A DNA stretch of 64,000 nt from Anseranas semipalmata. Lineage: Eukaryota > Chordata > Aves > Anseriformes > Anseranatidae. The stretch covers positions 44,543 through 108,542 of the forward strand of contig VXAA01001112.1 of NCBI GenBank assembly GCA_013399115.1, given 5' to 3'. Below are positions 1-13,100 of this stretch, in pieces. The notes under the pieces were generated by a model, which did not search any database, had not been told where the DNA came from, and saw only the letters and a program-made list of their open reading frames with translations. Positions within the stretch are counted from its first letter, which is position 1. Each line of letters begins with the position of its first letter. The translations under genes and the position numbers were made by a program.

Positions 1-1234
1 CATGTAAGGCAGCCTTTCTCCCATTCTTTTCAGCAGCACCATGCACATCTAAAGGAGTATCTGAGGCACGGCTCTTCAGGTTGCCCCTCAGGGTGGCCAC
101 ATGGCAGTGCTCAGTGCCACCTCCACAGCAACATGATGTGAACTGTCCACAGCTTCACCCCAGGCTTGACCACCAACTGCAGCTGCACAGAGAGCTGCTG
201 TGAAAGCACGGAACTGGTGGGGAGTGAAGAGCAGGCATCTTAAGTGGCTCGATTACTTGATAAGAAATAGGAAAACTTGCACTTAAATTTTCTCTGCTTT
301 GGTTTTTATAGTGTTCATTGTGCTCACTGAAACTGCCTTCGGGATCACCAGAGAGTTAGGCTCTGGAATAGATATCACAATTACAGTAGCTTTCTTTCCT
401 CTGGCAAATCTGCCTGTGCTCAGTCCAAGGCTGCGGAGACCCATGGCTGCAGCTACCGCTGTTGTTTGTCTACTTGGGCTTGCCACATCCTATATGGATC
501 TGTCAGCTAAACCACTCCAGAGACTGATTCCTAATCTTTTTCAGTTAAAATGAGCCAAATTGGCTCAAAACATTTAAAGAAAAAATTATCATCTATGTAT
601 TCACGACTGTTGGGGCTCAAGTATTTTAGCTATATGAACCTCAGAAAGTTTAGCTGTATCGATTTCAGAAAGCTTTGTCTCTTCAGAAAGACTGACTTAT
701 TCGGGTGCTTTTGTTACTTCACTAGCTTTTCCTCTAATTCCTTTACACAGCATTTTTAGTGTCATCACAGACTAGCATGTGGTCCAAAATATCTGAGAGA
801 CTGCCTGGTTCTTCTGCACAGTAGTTTCTTATGACAGCTGTTGCAACCTTAGTTTCTCATGATAGCTTCAGGGAAAGACAAACTGTCACTGCTACCTGTG
901 GGATATCCTGAATATCCTACCGCAAATAGAAGTGAAAATAGCCTCCCACCTGCCTGTAAAATCCAGAGATTCCCTTTCAAAAACCACGCTTAACCCAAGC
1001 TGTACTAGAGCCATTTTCACAAAATATCAGCTGTCAGGAAGCCATCAGCTGCAAATCCCAGAGCCAAGCACATTGTGCTCCTGTCAGTTTGGATGAGGGC
1101 TTTGGGTACTTAGCAGAGACCTGCAGGGTGGTGCTGACCCCCTGTCCAACAGCCACTGCAGTGCTCTCTGCACAGATGCCTTCTGCCCCCAGAAAATGAC
1201 CACTGTACCAGAGCTGGAAATCCGAAGCTGCTAA

Positions 1235-1480
1235 ACACCATCACTCACAACAATAATTAATCTCATAATCACCAGCTCAGCTGGCTGTAATTGTCAATAT
1301 ATTGTTTTATGAGCTTTCATTGGCAGGAAATGAATGATTTCTATCTCCTAAAAATGAAATGACTCCATGGGTACAGTACAGGGATTATTTATACAGAGAA
1401 GAATAAATCATAATGAAAGTGGCAGGAAATAAATAAAAAGGCAATTCTGCTGGCTGAGTGGCTGGAGCTGAAATTTGTGT
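1235..1480. promoter_or_regulatory. Candidate conserved noncoding element
   Basis: An AT-rich stretch with dense homeodomain-type cores (TAATTA near 1255), several ATTTAT/AATAAAT words and the phrase 'ggcaggaaat' repeated at 1323 and 1422. Neither strand codes for protein and no repeat family is recognisable. Composition resembles developmental enhancers in gene deserts, but no conservation data were available, so this is a guess from composition. Confidence 0.2.
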
Positions 1481-3049
1481 TTGAAGCAGGTTTCAAGGAT
1501 CTTCGATACTACTTTAGTTATTTAAACCTAGCTCCAAGCATTAATGGATACTGATTTCAGTTGGATGGATACTGAATCAGATATGTTAAGTGCCAAGCCA
1601 TTTGTGCTGTCAAAATGCAACTAGATATATCTCATTTGGAGAAGAGCAAACTAAAATAAATAAATCTGAAATCTGTTTCCTGATGGTACAATCTTCCAAC
1701 AAAATAGGTCAGAGTGGAAAATAAAACATCTGGTCATTCTGTACCATCAAAGTTGTGTATTAGCTGTGCCACTCTACCAGGGATGTAGGTACAAAGCCAA
1801 CAGTAAGCCTAGTATCTGTCTGGAAGCATCATTTATTTAGTGAGTAGTGTTCACCTAAAAAGAAGAAACAAATATCAAGTGAAGTGGCATGATGAGACAA
1901 GAGACTCACAATACGAGTAAAACTGATTTGAAGCTGAAAACACCAACAGAGCTGGATGAAGAAGCCTCTTTGGAAGTGCAAGTACTTCACTATTGGCCTC
2001 AGCTCCTGTTACAGCCCACAGAGCAACAGCAGTATCACTTACTACATAACACACAGGCAAGTGGAGGTATTCTTTTAAGTAGACCCAGTGGATTGGGAGA
2101 ACAATACGAGTGCCCAAATTTTGCATACTAGCTTTTGCTGGCAACAGAACTGGTATGCAAGTATGTTTTTCTTTTGTCTTTCTTACATGTAAATAGACTT
2201 ATGCAATATTTTGACAAGAAACAGCAATTTATTTAAGTCTTCTTTTCCCTTAACTTGCTTGCCTACCAAGCTCATCCCAAGACCTTTCTAGTGTTGTAGT
2301 AACATGCTATTTTGGTGTCACTTCAGTGCAATTAGGCATTTTTTTTTTTGTGACTTGGAGTCACAACAGCCATTCTGCCAAGACAGTGTGATAACACGGA
2401 GACTGAATGCCAAACAATTTCAAGGTTTGTCTCATGGAGAGAGCAGCCCCTGGAGGGGAACTTGCACATGATGACAGACCTTGGGGTGGGCAAAGAAGTG
2501 TCCCCTGGGCATGCAACCTACCTGAGGAAGTTCTGCAGGCTCCTGCCCCTGAGCAGGTCCTCCTGCAGATTTTCCAAGGAGTCCACAAAGAGCTCGCCAG
2601 AGGAAAGGAGGCTACAGTGAGACGTTGGTCAGCAAAACATTTGCTGTTTACATGAGAAAAACATATATAAATTTCTAAAGTGGTGAAACAAGCTGGGTCA
2701 AAACGCTGTTAAGCAGCAAGGCAGAAACAAAAGCCAAAACTAGTTTCCAGCCCTGCTGTAGCACCATCTCTGTGCAACAGTTAAATGCATCTCCAGAAAT
2801 ATACATTCCTAACTTACTACCCTGATCTTAAGGAGCAGCCATATGGTCTGGAGGTGAAAAAGCAGTCTGTATGGTGCATACCGCATAACCATTCAGAGAG
2901 GTATCTTTTGGTTTGATGACTAGTACAGTCTGCCTGCTCTCCTCCATCTTTATAATTAAAGCATCATTTTAAACTATATAGCTTGAGTTTGTTCTCCTGT
3001 GTCCTCAGTTTCTTCTTAGAGCTTTTCCCTCTTATAAATTCAATGTATT

Positions 3050-3069
3050 CCCCCCCCTTTTTTTTTTGG
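3050..3069 (+). repeat. C8T12 homopolymer junction
   Basis: Eight C directly followed by twelve T; simple sequence. Confidence 0.9.
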
Positions 3070-4969
3070 CTTCACAGCCATGAACTGAAACAATTCTTTT
3101 CACAGCCCTCCCTCCCTTCTCACTGATTTGGGAATACCCATGCGCATTAAAAGCTCATCCATCATTGTTTTCTTGAATTCAGCTTTTTAATCAGGTCTGT
3201 ATGTATATTGGTTTGAGCATGTGGCAGTTTAATTACCCTCTTGAATATGTGAAACACATCTTTGTCATATCTACTTATATCTGAAGAGAGCCATCCTATA
3301 ACACTAATTAAAGAGGGATGATGACAATTTTTCCATACTCAAATTATATCCCATCTGTCTAGTCATCCTCATGTTCACTCTCTGGATTAATTAAGGGTGG
3401 GGAAAGGTTGTTTCCCTGGAGTTTTGCCTAATGCAGGATGAAAAGTCCATTTTAATGAAGAAACATACAAAATTCCTTTCTTCTCCTCCCCGAATAAAAC
3501 ACATAAAGTAGAACCGAGTGCTTCGTTTTGCTGCTGTCAGTCTAATCAACTACTGATATATTGCATGGCATCAGGAGTCATATTTCTGCAACTGTGGACT
3601 GATGCTAGCAGCTGGTCTGATAGGACACACAACACCATCAACAAATCACAGAGAGCCACTGTGCCCCACTATCTGGACCCAGCCTTAAAACCAATTGTGT
3701 CTTAATAATATGATTAAAGGACAGTGACATTGTACCAAATGGGTACAATGATGAAAGTATGCCAACCCTTCAACATTGTCTTTTATCAGCCTGGGAGTAT
3801 ATTACCAATAGATGTTTTCTTCAGGTATCTAAGACATCTAGGTTGAATATAATGCCTTCTGGTCTCACTCAGTCTGAAAGGTTTTATAGAATTTATTATT
3901 GTTAATGAAACCAGTTTTGCTTCTGCTCAGACATGCATGGCTCCTGTTCATTTTGAAGCTCTTGTACATTCAAGCTGACCTCACATATGCCTAAAACATT
4001 AGATTTTATCTAAACAGCAAATCCAAAAGCTCCTAATAAAGTGAAGGAAACCCCCAGGGAGTCAGAACTGTGTGCCATCAGTGAGCAGACAGATGTTGGT
4101 CCTCAGGACTTCATGACCATGCACTAGTCGCACATTGAAAAGTAAAAACTTAGACAGAAGAAGCAATTTCAGCAAGGTCTGGACTTCCCTAGCCCTCACT
4201 ACACAAGTGTGAGAATTGCTTTCACCCACTCCTACCTTAAAATGTTTTCCATTGCAGCTGGAGTAGCCCTTCAGACCTTTTCTTCTCCCAGCCATCACAG
4301 GCATTTTCAAGTTGCTGAGATTAACAACACAATCTTTCACACTGGACAACGTGCTGCTGTTGAAGACTTTATTAGCTCAGACAGTGGCAGTGCCTTTATT
4401 TCCCTGGTTTTCCCATATTTATACGAGGCACTGCAAATATTTCCATAAATTAATTAATTTCATATAGTACCACTTCACAGTAATAATTTAGGGTCATCAA
4501 TTGCTGAGAGTCTATTCCGATTCTCTGGTTTGGCCAGGAGATAATAATGGCTATAAATTTGCATGAAAAAGAGGCAGCTAACTCTTGAAACCATTAAGAT
4601 ATATTTCTTTAATAGCCATCATTTTTCATTGTCATTGTTCACATACACTATACTAACCCAGTTTTCATTTCAATATTTCTTCCTGCTGAGTGTACATTGT
4701 TCTATTTTTTTTTTTTATTTCTGTGGTCTAATACAAAGCTAAATAAGGTGCTTACAAACACTTTACACTTCCATTTACAGATTATCTGCCACATGTTGAT
4801 CTATTTGCCAAACTACGTAAGAAAAATGCAGGTTATTTATAAAAGATTAGTTACAGATATTTTCTTACAGGAATATTGAAACTCATCATTTTAAAGCCTT
4901 AAAACAAAATTTTCTTGTAAAGATAATAAACAAACCATGCTAAATCAGAGTCTGCCTCTGGCTGGAAAT

Positions 4970-5350
4970 TTAAGGAGCAGCTGAGTGAGCTGGGTTTGTT
5001 AAGTCTGGAGAAGAGGAAGCTGAGGGGGAAGCCTCATCACTCACCACAGCTACCTGAAAGGAGGTTGCAGGGAGGTTATGTCAGTCTCTTTTCTCAGGTG
5101 ACAAGTGACAGGACATGAGGAAACTCCATCAAGTTACACCAGGGAAGGTTTAGATTGGATATTAGGAAGAATTTCTTCAAGGAAAAGGCGGTAAGGCATT
5201 GGAACAGGCAGGCCAGGGAGGGGGTGAAGTCTCCATCCCTGGAGGTATTTAAGAGACGTGTGGACATGGGCTAGTGATGGTAGGTCAGGTTGATGGTTGG
5301 ACTTGGTCATCTCAAGGGTTTTTTCCAACCTAAATGATTGCATTCTATTT
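4970..5350 (+). mobile_element. CR1 LINE fragment, 5'-truncated
   Basis: This is the 3' end of a CR1 non-LTR retrotransposon. It carries the decayed C-terminal part of ORF2 (leucine-rich start, 'gtctggagaagagg', then 'ttggatattaggaagaatttc') followed by the short 3' UTR 'ttttttccaacctaaatgatt' and a degenerate tail 'cattctattt'. Stops and indels break the reading frame, so it is inactive. The 5' truncation is typical of CR1. Confidence 0.85.
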
Positions 5351-6442
5351 CAGCAGCTATTATGGCAGTAGCATTCTACATTTAACATTTCATTTTCACT
5401 TTTTAACCATGAGTAACTGTACTACTACTGAGGCACAGATAAAAATATTTTTCCTATTTTTGTGTTTTACTCTGCATATTTATCACTATTTATTCTCACT
5501 GTTTCATTTCACATTTCTCTCACTATTTTCTCAGTTAGAACCCAATAATTAACAGTTTTCTCACATTTCTTATTCAATTTCCTATTTTGTCTTCATATGG
5601 TCTCCTCATCTCTAATGAACACTTGGATTATTTTTCATCTGGATCAAACCACCCTGGAAAGAAAAGAAACTCTTCTTTAAGTGAAGTCACAGAGGCTATT
5701 CACGCAGACATGCCAGCTCATTCCTGAATCAAAATGCTGTCCAATAAATAAATAGCCAATTTTTAACTTCTATCAGCCAAGGGAAATATTCCAAGTACTT
5801 CAAATAACTCTTCCAGACATGCTTAAATCAGCTATCTTTTCTATACACATAAAATTTTGTGCCACTTCTGCAGTAACTCTTACCTACAGTTGAAGTGCTG
5901 TTTTCTACCACACAACTCTGCAAATACTGAGCATCTCATTTTATTTTTTTAAGCCTTAAATTGCACAATTAGATTCATTAGAAAACTCTATGGAGTCCTA
6001 AGAGTTTTGCACCTGGCTCACTGAGTAACAATACATTCTTTAAGACATTAAAATGTTCTGACAACAAGGATACCTGAATTTCAACAAGAAATTGGTATCT
6101 GAGTCCTTAGAGAAATATTCTCCTTTTGAGTACTGTGAGGAAATAAGATGATTTAATAAGGGATCCTATTTCTAATATTTTTCATTACCTCCAACTCAAT
6201 TCTACAACATGAATGGTTGATTGGCAGGGGGAGCAATCCAAACAGTAGTAAGAAACTATTTTTTCTTAGTCCAGTGTGAACACAAGAAAACAGACCAGCA
6301 GAACAGTATGCAATTTCAATCTGTGTGTGGATAAAAGGGTTGCACATCATTATTCTTCCTTGCAACAGTGCAAAAAAGTTCCAATATAGGGATCAAGCAA
6401 ACAATTTCATCCCATCTGTCTAAAAAATAGAAAACCGGGTCT
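5351..6442. other. Intergenic, nothing recognised
   Basis: AT-rich unique sequence between two CR1 copies, rich in T-runs at its left end. Open frames here are short and unlike known proteins. Confidence 0.6.
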
Positions 6443-6525
6443 TGTAGAAAGGTATAGCAGTGTAGAAAAGTAGAAATGTAGTACGTAGAAAGGTATAACA
6501 GGGGTTTATTTTTAAAATAAACCCC
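6443..6525. repeat. Short direct repeat plus near-perfect palindrome
   Basis: 'gtagaaaggtatagca' (6443) recurs as 'gtagaaaggtataaca' (6485). It is immediately followed by a 25-base palindrome at 6501-6525 with 12-base arms (ggggtttatttt and aaaataaacccc) and one central base. The structure ends a few bases before the CR1 copy starting at about 6532. Confidence 0.7.
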
Positions 6526-6531
6526 TCACTC

Positions 6532-7043
6532 AAATTTTGGCCCCTCACTACAAGAAGGACATGGAGGTGCTCGAGAGAGTCCAGAGAAGGGCAACGAAGC
6601 TGGTGAGGGGTCTCGAGAACAAGTCTTACGAGGTACGGCTGAGGGAGCTGGGGTTGTTCAGCCTGGAGAAGAGGAGGCTCAGGGGTGACCTTATCGCTCT
6701 CTACAGGTACCTTAAAGGAGGCTGTAGTGAGGTAGGGATTGGTCTCTTCTCCCACGTGCCTGGTGACAGGACGAGGGGGAACGGGCTAAAGTTGCGTCAG
6801 GGGAGGTTTAGGTTGAATATTAGGAAAAACTTCTTTACCGAAAGGGTAGTTAGGCATTGGAATGGGCTGCCCAGGGAAGTGGTTGAGTCACCATCCCTGG
6901 AGGTCTTTAAAAGACGTTTAGATGTTGAGCTTAGAGATATGGTTTAGTGTGGGCCTTGTTAGAGTTAGGTCAGAGGTTGGACTAGGTGATCTTGGAGGTC
7001 TCTTCCAACCTGAACGATTCTGCGATTCTGTGTGATTCTGTGA
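6532..7043 (+). mobile_element. CR1 LINE fragment with intact ORF2 C-terminus
   Basis: A 5'-truncated CR1 copy with the last 136 codons of ORF2 still open (6537-6947). This is the region after the reverse transcriptase core, with the recognisable stretches '[17 protein letters not shown]', '[19 protein letters not shown]' and '[20 protein letters not shown]'. It is followed by the 3' UTR and a tail of three imperfect ATTCTGTG-type repeats ending at 7043. The open frame suggests a fairly recent insertion. It lacks endonuclease and catalytic reverse transcriptase domains, so it cannot move on its own. Confidence 0.92.
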
Positions 7044-9580
7044 AATGTTAGTATGTTTCCAATAAGCTTGTAATTTTAAGACCCAGTTCTTCCCCTCTCT
7101 CTCTGCCAGTTTTGTTAATTGTTAGTCATGTTCTTTATCTGCTGGTTTTCAACCCCTTACAAGCAATGTCTGCAAGTAACATTTACAAGATTTTACCTAT
7201 AAACATTTGCTGGAAAGTTAAATTAAAACCCCAACTTTCATTCTGAAAGTAAAAGTAGCATGGTTTCAATAGCCAATGCTGGAAAAGAAATACGGAAGGA
7301 GTGGTTTCACTAGCGATCTGTGTTTTAACCGGTCCATCATTTTAAGCATTTCCATGAATTTAATAACAGCACCAATATCAAATATTCTGAACTTAATATA
7401 ATAAATGAATGGTGATCACATTACCCAGTTTAAAAAATTGCTTTACATAATGTAATCACTTACTTGCTCTAATTTAATTTCACTTTACATCATTTAATAA
7501 ATGAATGCCGATCATTTGGCATAATTGAATAAGTAGTTCAGCTCATTCTCTATACTTCTTAGATCACAACATAGGCCGCTTTTTGTCATCTTCCAGGATG
7601 GTATTGCAAGATTTAAGAGTTGAGTCTCACCTCTCCTCTCAGCTTCTTTATTACCTATTGTAATTCCACTATGCAGGAAGGAACTTAGCCCAACCCTGCA
7701 GGCTGATTTTTTTGAAAGAATTACTTGAACCTGAGAATCTAAATCCCAGAAGTTCTAGACACTCTTCAGTTTCCTGTGAAGTCAATGAGTCCAGATAACA
7801 CAATGGATTTCCCCATCTTCTCTCCAAGGTAGGCATGGAAGTGTTTAGATGTATATTTTAAACACCGAAATGCAGAAAACTGCAGAAGAATTTATGAGGA
7901 TACCTGGAATTCAGTGCAGGACTTCAACAAATGAGGTCCCAAAGTCCACCACCTCAGTATCACCATGTTTTGGAGTGAACAGCTTGTGATCACACAGGAA
8001 ACTGTGAAGACGAATGGATGAATCTGTCCCAGACTAACAGCCTAGTAATATTACTCCTCTGTAAATTAAAAACGTTATATGTAGGTGCAAGTTAGCAAGG
8101 AAATCTCGTTTGTCCATGTACCACAGGCTATATGAAGATCTGAGGCCAGGTCTCATCTAGTATAAGCTGCTTCAGTTCTGCCAGTATCAGAGAAGGTGAA
8201 GAACTTCTCTACTTGGAGATTGTGCATGCAGACACACCTTCCTAGATGTCCTAGAACAGCTTTCTGTGTGGACAGACCTAGTCCAAACGACGTGGATGGG
8301 AAACTCAAAATAGAAATGTTTGGGAAGAGCTTCCACTTTTCCCAGTGTACTTTCCCCAAGTACTTAAATCCTAAACTCACTTCTACTAGCCAGAAATCAG
8401 TTATGGTGTGCCCGAGGATCTAGTAAATAGCAATCTCAGACTCCTGGTACCTGTTAATGTCTGTAATGGCTTTTTAAAGACAACAACAGAGCAAAAAGCC
8501 TGAAGGGCCGGATTAAAAGGTTGCATTGTTTAAATAGCTGACTGAGTTCATCATTCTTTGAAACGGATTTTCTCAGACGCTATTTTTTTTTTTTTTTTTA
8601 ACTTGTAAGCCAACAAAGCATCAAAACTTGTTTCATTAATGTAGGTGCAAACCTCATGCCTTCATTTACAAAGCTGAATTCTGGTGAATCTTTATAGAAA
8701 GTAACACTTAAATCATGGTAAGATATTAACAGTTTGAAGTCTAATAAAAAAAGCATAATGACTGCTTCTGTTGAATTTTCAGAAGACACACCAGTTGACT
8801 TGACTCAAAGAAGAGATAGATGAGAGATTTCCTATATGCAACTATCCTGGACATTTCCAATGGTTTACAGCTACCATTTGAAGATTCTTAAACAGAAAGA
8901 AAATTTTTGGAAAGAAATCATAACTCATGCAGTGGCCATTTTCATCTTTTTCATCTGATCCAAGTTTATGTAGGTCACAAAAGCATTCTAAGTATGTTTC
9001 TTACAATTATTTGCTCATTGCTACAAGATGAATGCCAATCTTTTGACTTATTGTCATAGAAGACTCCATAACAATATTTGTACACAATCTGCAAATACAC
9101 ATACTTATACACATGAATTACATATGGTATATTCAAGTAACCTCTCCGAAACACACACAGGTAGTTTTGGAAAATATTTTCGCTAGGAATACATATAGAA
9201 CAGTGACAAGAATTGAAAGGAATACATGAATGGGTTGATTTAAGGATTTCTTATTTCTCCTAGGTTCTCTCCTCAGCTACAGTCTCCTGCCTTCATCTTT
9301 CAAGCCTTAAGCAAAAGACTAATCTTTTTTCCTCAAAGCAACAGTATAATTAAAAAAAAAAAAAAAAAACTTACTGATCATTTAGCTCTAGTAACATTAA
9401 GAAGATACCTTGTGTTGACTTGTTTCACTCATGCAACTTTCTTCTTTTTCAGCATCCCCACCTGGATTTAATGCTGGCTTCACACAAATTTTGTGCCAGG
9501 TGAGTAAAACCATCTTCCTGCAGTTTAAGGTGTGAAACTGCAAATACATGTTCACTCCTCATTACAAAACTAACTTCCAT
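7044..9580. other. Intergenic, nothing recognised
   Basis: AT-rich unique sequence. It includes a T17 run near 8583 and an A19 run near 9352. Overlapping 75-codon frames on both strands at 8153-8423 are shadows of each other and have no recognisable domain. Confidence 0.6.
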
Positions 9581-10100
9581 GGTTGTGGTTTAAACCCAGC
9601 AGGCAGCTCAGCACCATGCAGCCACTCACTCCCTGCACCAGGATGGAGGAGAGAATCGGAAAGGTAAAAGTGTGAGGAATCATGGGTTGAGATAAAGACA
9701 GTTTAATAAGTAATAAAGAAATAAATAAACAAGTGATATAAAAAGTTGTTGGTCACCACCAATGGTCCAATGCCCAGCCAGTCTCCAGGCAGCAGCAGCC
9801 CTGGTAAACTTCTCCCTACATTTTATTACTGAGCATGACACCACAAGGTATGGGACATCCCTTTGGTCCCTTTGGGCCAGCTGTGCTGGCTGTGTCCCCT
9901 CCCAGCTCCTGGTGCACCCCCAGCCCCTCACTGGTGGGGCAGCACCAGAAGCTGGAAGGGCCTTGGCTCTGTGTAAGCACCGCTCTGCAACAACTAAACA
10001 TCCGTGTGTTATCAAGACAGTTTTCATCACTAAACCAAAATGTAGCACCATAGGAGCTACTATGAAGAAAGTTAACTCTACAGCAGCCAAACCCAGTATA
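9581..10100 (-). mobile_element. Solo LTR of an avian endogenous retrovirus
   Basis: Read on the minus strand, the element opens near 10100 with 'tactgggtttggctgctg' and continues with 'agttaactttcttcatagta'. It later has 'tacacagagccaaggcc', and 'tattaaactgtctttatctc' near the probable polyadenylation site (plus 9690-9710). It ends near 9581 with 'gggtttaaaccacaacc'. This layout matches the LTR type that is abundant in bird genomes and usually placed with ERVL-like class III elements (family knowledge). No internal gag or pol sequence follows on either side, so it is probably a solo LTR left by LTR-LTR recombination. The ends are placed to within a few bases, and no clear target-site duplication is visible. 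Open frames read across it are not genes. Confidence 0.8.
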
Positions 10101-13100
10101 GTGGTGTATCAGAGCAACACTGACATAATTAAACTCACTGTAGGAACTTACTGCTCTTCAACAAAACTACATATCTAAGTAGAAAACCAGGTTATGTTTC
10201 CACAGTGAGTTACTGTATACAACAGGCATTAATAGAATGCACAGTTTCTTGAAGATAGTTATTTTCTTTAAAAAAAAAAGTAAAAGGGAGTCCTCAGGAT
10301 AAAAACTGATTTCTGACACCTAAAAATATTAACAAAAGATGACACAGTCTTTCACCTTCAATGTTTCAGTCATCAACTAAAGGTCAACTTGGTAACATGC
10401 TGGCTCTCAGACATGTGCTCTGAAAATGTTCCATCGCTTTGTAAGAGCCATTTGGCTCAAGGGACAATCACGGACAATAGGATTTCTTCCTGATGTTTGA
10501 AGCAGCAGCTGCCAGCTATTGGCAAAGGCCTTACTGTTGATGTTGCTCTAAAGAAAATACCTTGGGGTTGGGAGGCCAGAGGCACGGGGACAGACACTTA
10601 GCTGTTGCACATAATCTTCTAGCTGGTGGGGATGATACAACTTGACTTCTAAGAAAAAAAAAAACATATGGCATAATACTATGACCTCCTTGTTCATTAC
10701 ACAGGCAAAAGCAAACAAAACCAAACCTTACCAGACTACCAAACCTATAATTTCTGGTTTTAATTAAAGAGTAACTTTAAGCAATTTAACAATACCTCTG
10801 GGGTGCAGGTAGGACAGTCTTCTGGCACCTCCTAGCAAAGCCCAGAGCTTTCTACTTTGCGTTTGTGATACAGAATTTAATTTTAAACTGAAAAGACAAT
10901 AGATGTGATGAGGGCCACTCATAATTCCAGAAGCTGGATTATGTTCTGCTCAGAGTTAAAACAAGTCAACATTCAGCATAAGGAAAACAATGGGGGGGGG
11001 GGGGNACAGACAGAAAGACCAACACGCAGACAGAAAGACAAAGAAACAGTATAATTTCAACATGCTCACCATCTGGAAAGGTGAAGGAGTCAGAAAGCAG
11101 CAATCAATTTCAAAACAGCCATGTTGTAAAGCTGCAGCCAGTTCTCTCTGCCAAGTTCAGTGGTTCAGTCCAAGAGAGGCGTACTGGAAAAAGGTTGTTG
11201 AAGGACTGCAGTGACGACTTTCATCTGCAAGCGTTAATTTTGCCTTTCTGACTGATACCTTTTAAGAAGGCAGACATCACAATGAAATCATCAATTCACA
11301 CATGGAAAATATGGATTTCAGAGTACTCTGTAAAAGAGTAATCACGGGATATATTTCCAGCTTTGAACATCAGTTTCTTCCCTTCAAACCAGAGCAACAA
11401 AATTTCTGGAAGTATCAAGTGTAAGTCACCTGCTGCCTGCAGAGCTGCTCTTTTATACAGATGATGGAAAAGATCTGGAAATCCTTTCAGAATGAAGCAT
11501 CCAATGGATATATTGCACTGGTACCCAAGAACTTATGTATCTTACAGCACAGAAATAGATTACAGTTGCTTAAAAATGACATTGTTTAATTTTTAAAAGA
11601 AGTTACTCCTATACAGAAGTAATTATTCAGAATAAAAGTGCCCGTGTCAACACAGCAGAAAGGGTTAATAAATCTATTGTTTTGTCTAGTGACTCTCCAC
11701 AGACAACCATTTCTGTAGTAATGCATCTCATAGTAATTTTCTCATGCATCTTCACACACTCCCTTTTGTTTGTACTAGGTTTAGGATCACCAAATCTGAT
11801 CTTCCTGAGGGACGTCTACTAACATAGGAAAAATCTAGGGACATCTAGCATGCAGAAAAACAAAATTGATTCCTAAAAAGCCCTTTCTTACAGTTAACTC
11901 CCAGAGATGTTGTCGTGTGTCGTCCCCCCCCAACCCCATTTTGTAATTATCTTATTCTCTTAGTATGGTAAGAATAGAGTAAACCATGAACGATCCAGCC
12001 TTTTAGCAGACTGGAGAGGAGGTGAGGACATCCACATCAGTAATTCTCTCTAACCACCTTGAAATTGTTTCTTTTCCACTTGCTAGTGAAAAATATGGTC
12101 ATTTCCCATTCTTTAAGCTCAGAACCTAGGAAGGAGGAGGTTGTAAGTGATAAGAAGTGATCTGAGAAGAAAAATATCCCCCTTAAGAAAGCGAGGTGGT
12201 AAAAGGGCACCATATTCACTCCACTCTTCCACCATCCTTTCCTCAAACTCCATTTCTTCCTGAGCCAGTTTCTGCCACTTCAGTTTCATTGCCTCTCTAA
12301 TGTCACAGCAATACCTTTGCATCACAAAACATTTATGTGCCAGGGTAACACATAGCCATAAAAACCCAACTGCAGTGCTTAAGTAGATGGAATCATTTCA
12401 CTGCCACATGCATCCAATGTCAGGCAAACTGGAAGAAACGGTTTCTTCTATTACGTTACCTAAAGACACAGCTGTTTGCCTCTTGCTTTGGAAGATTCCT
12501 TTCTGAGAAGAATTGCTCACTGCTAATGAAGTAGTTACTTTCCTTTATCTAAATCAATGTTGTTTGTTTTCTAATATGAAGCAGCCCTGCAGTATATTTC
12601 AACCTTTAGTTTCCACATAGTTATTAATAAGCTTGCAAGAGCTGACCTATGTCCTCTGATTTTTTTTTTTTCTGCCACCCATGAAAACAATTATCTGGTG
12701 ATTCAGGGTCCGAAGTTTGCCATAAAGTACCTGCCATTTGTTATAGTGTTTAAAAGTGATAATGACCTAGCTGTTACTGAAAGTGCTAGGGCAGTTGCCC
12801 AATCCCATGGCTGTCAGGACAAAAGGGCTTCCCTCATTCCCAGCCTAGTAAAGCCTAACAGGGTACTGCTGTAGGACCTGGAGATTACCCACATACAGCA
12901 ATGAATGCAGCTTGTGCCGCTCCCATTTGCCTGCCCAGCCAGTGGCAAGGCTGAGAGCATTTCCCAGACACACACATACAAATACGCACAACCACGCACC
13001 GCACAGCGCCTGTAGCACAGAGCCTTTACCAGCACCTTCCTGAGCACCAGCAGCACTCACACAGGCAAGAGCGTGGGCAGCCCACACACTGGCACTTTAC

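Larger units (their letters stand above)
1..4969. other. Intergenic, no gene seen
   Basis: AT-rich unique sequence. Open frames up to 95 codons occur on both strands but none shows a recognisable domain or codon bias. A C8T12 run is at 3050 and a candidate noncoding element at 1235-1480. The block 2400-2620 is somewhat richer in GC without known features. Confidence 0.6.

Noticed and set aside
9680..10178. Open frames of 136 and 138 codons within the LTR
   Set aside because: The sequence is a retroviral LTR, which is noncoding; the frames are incidental.
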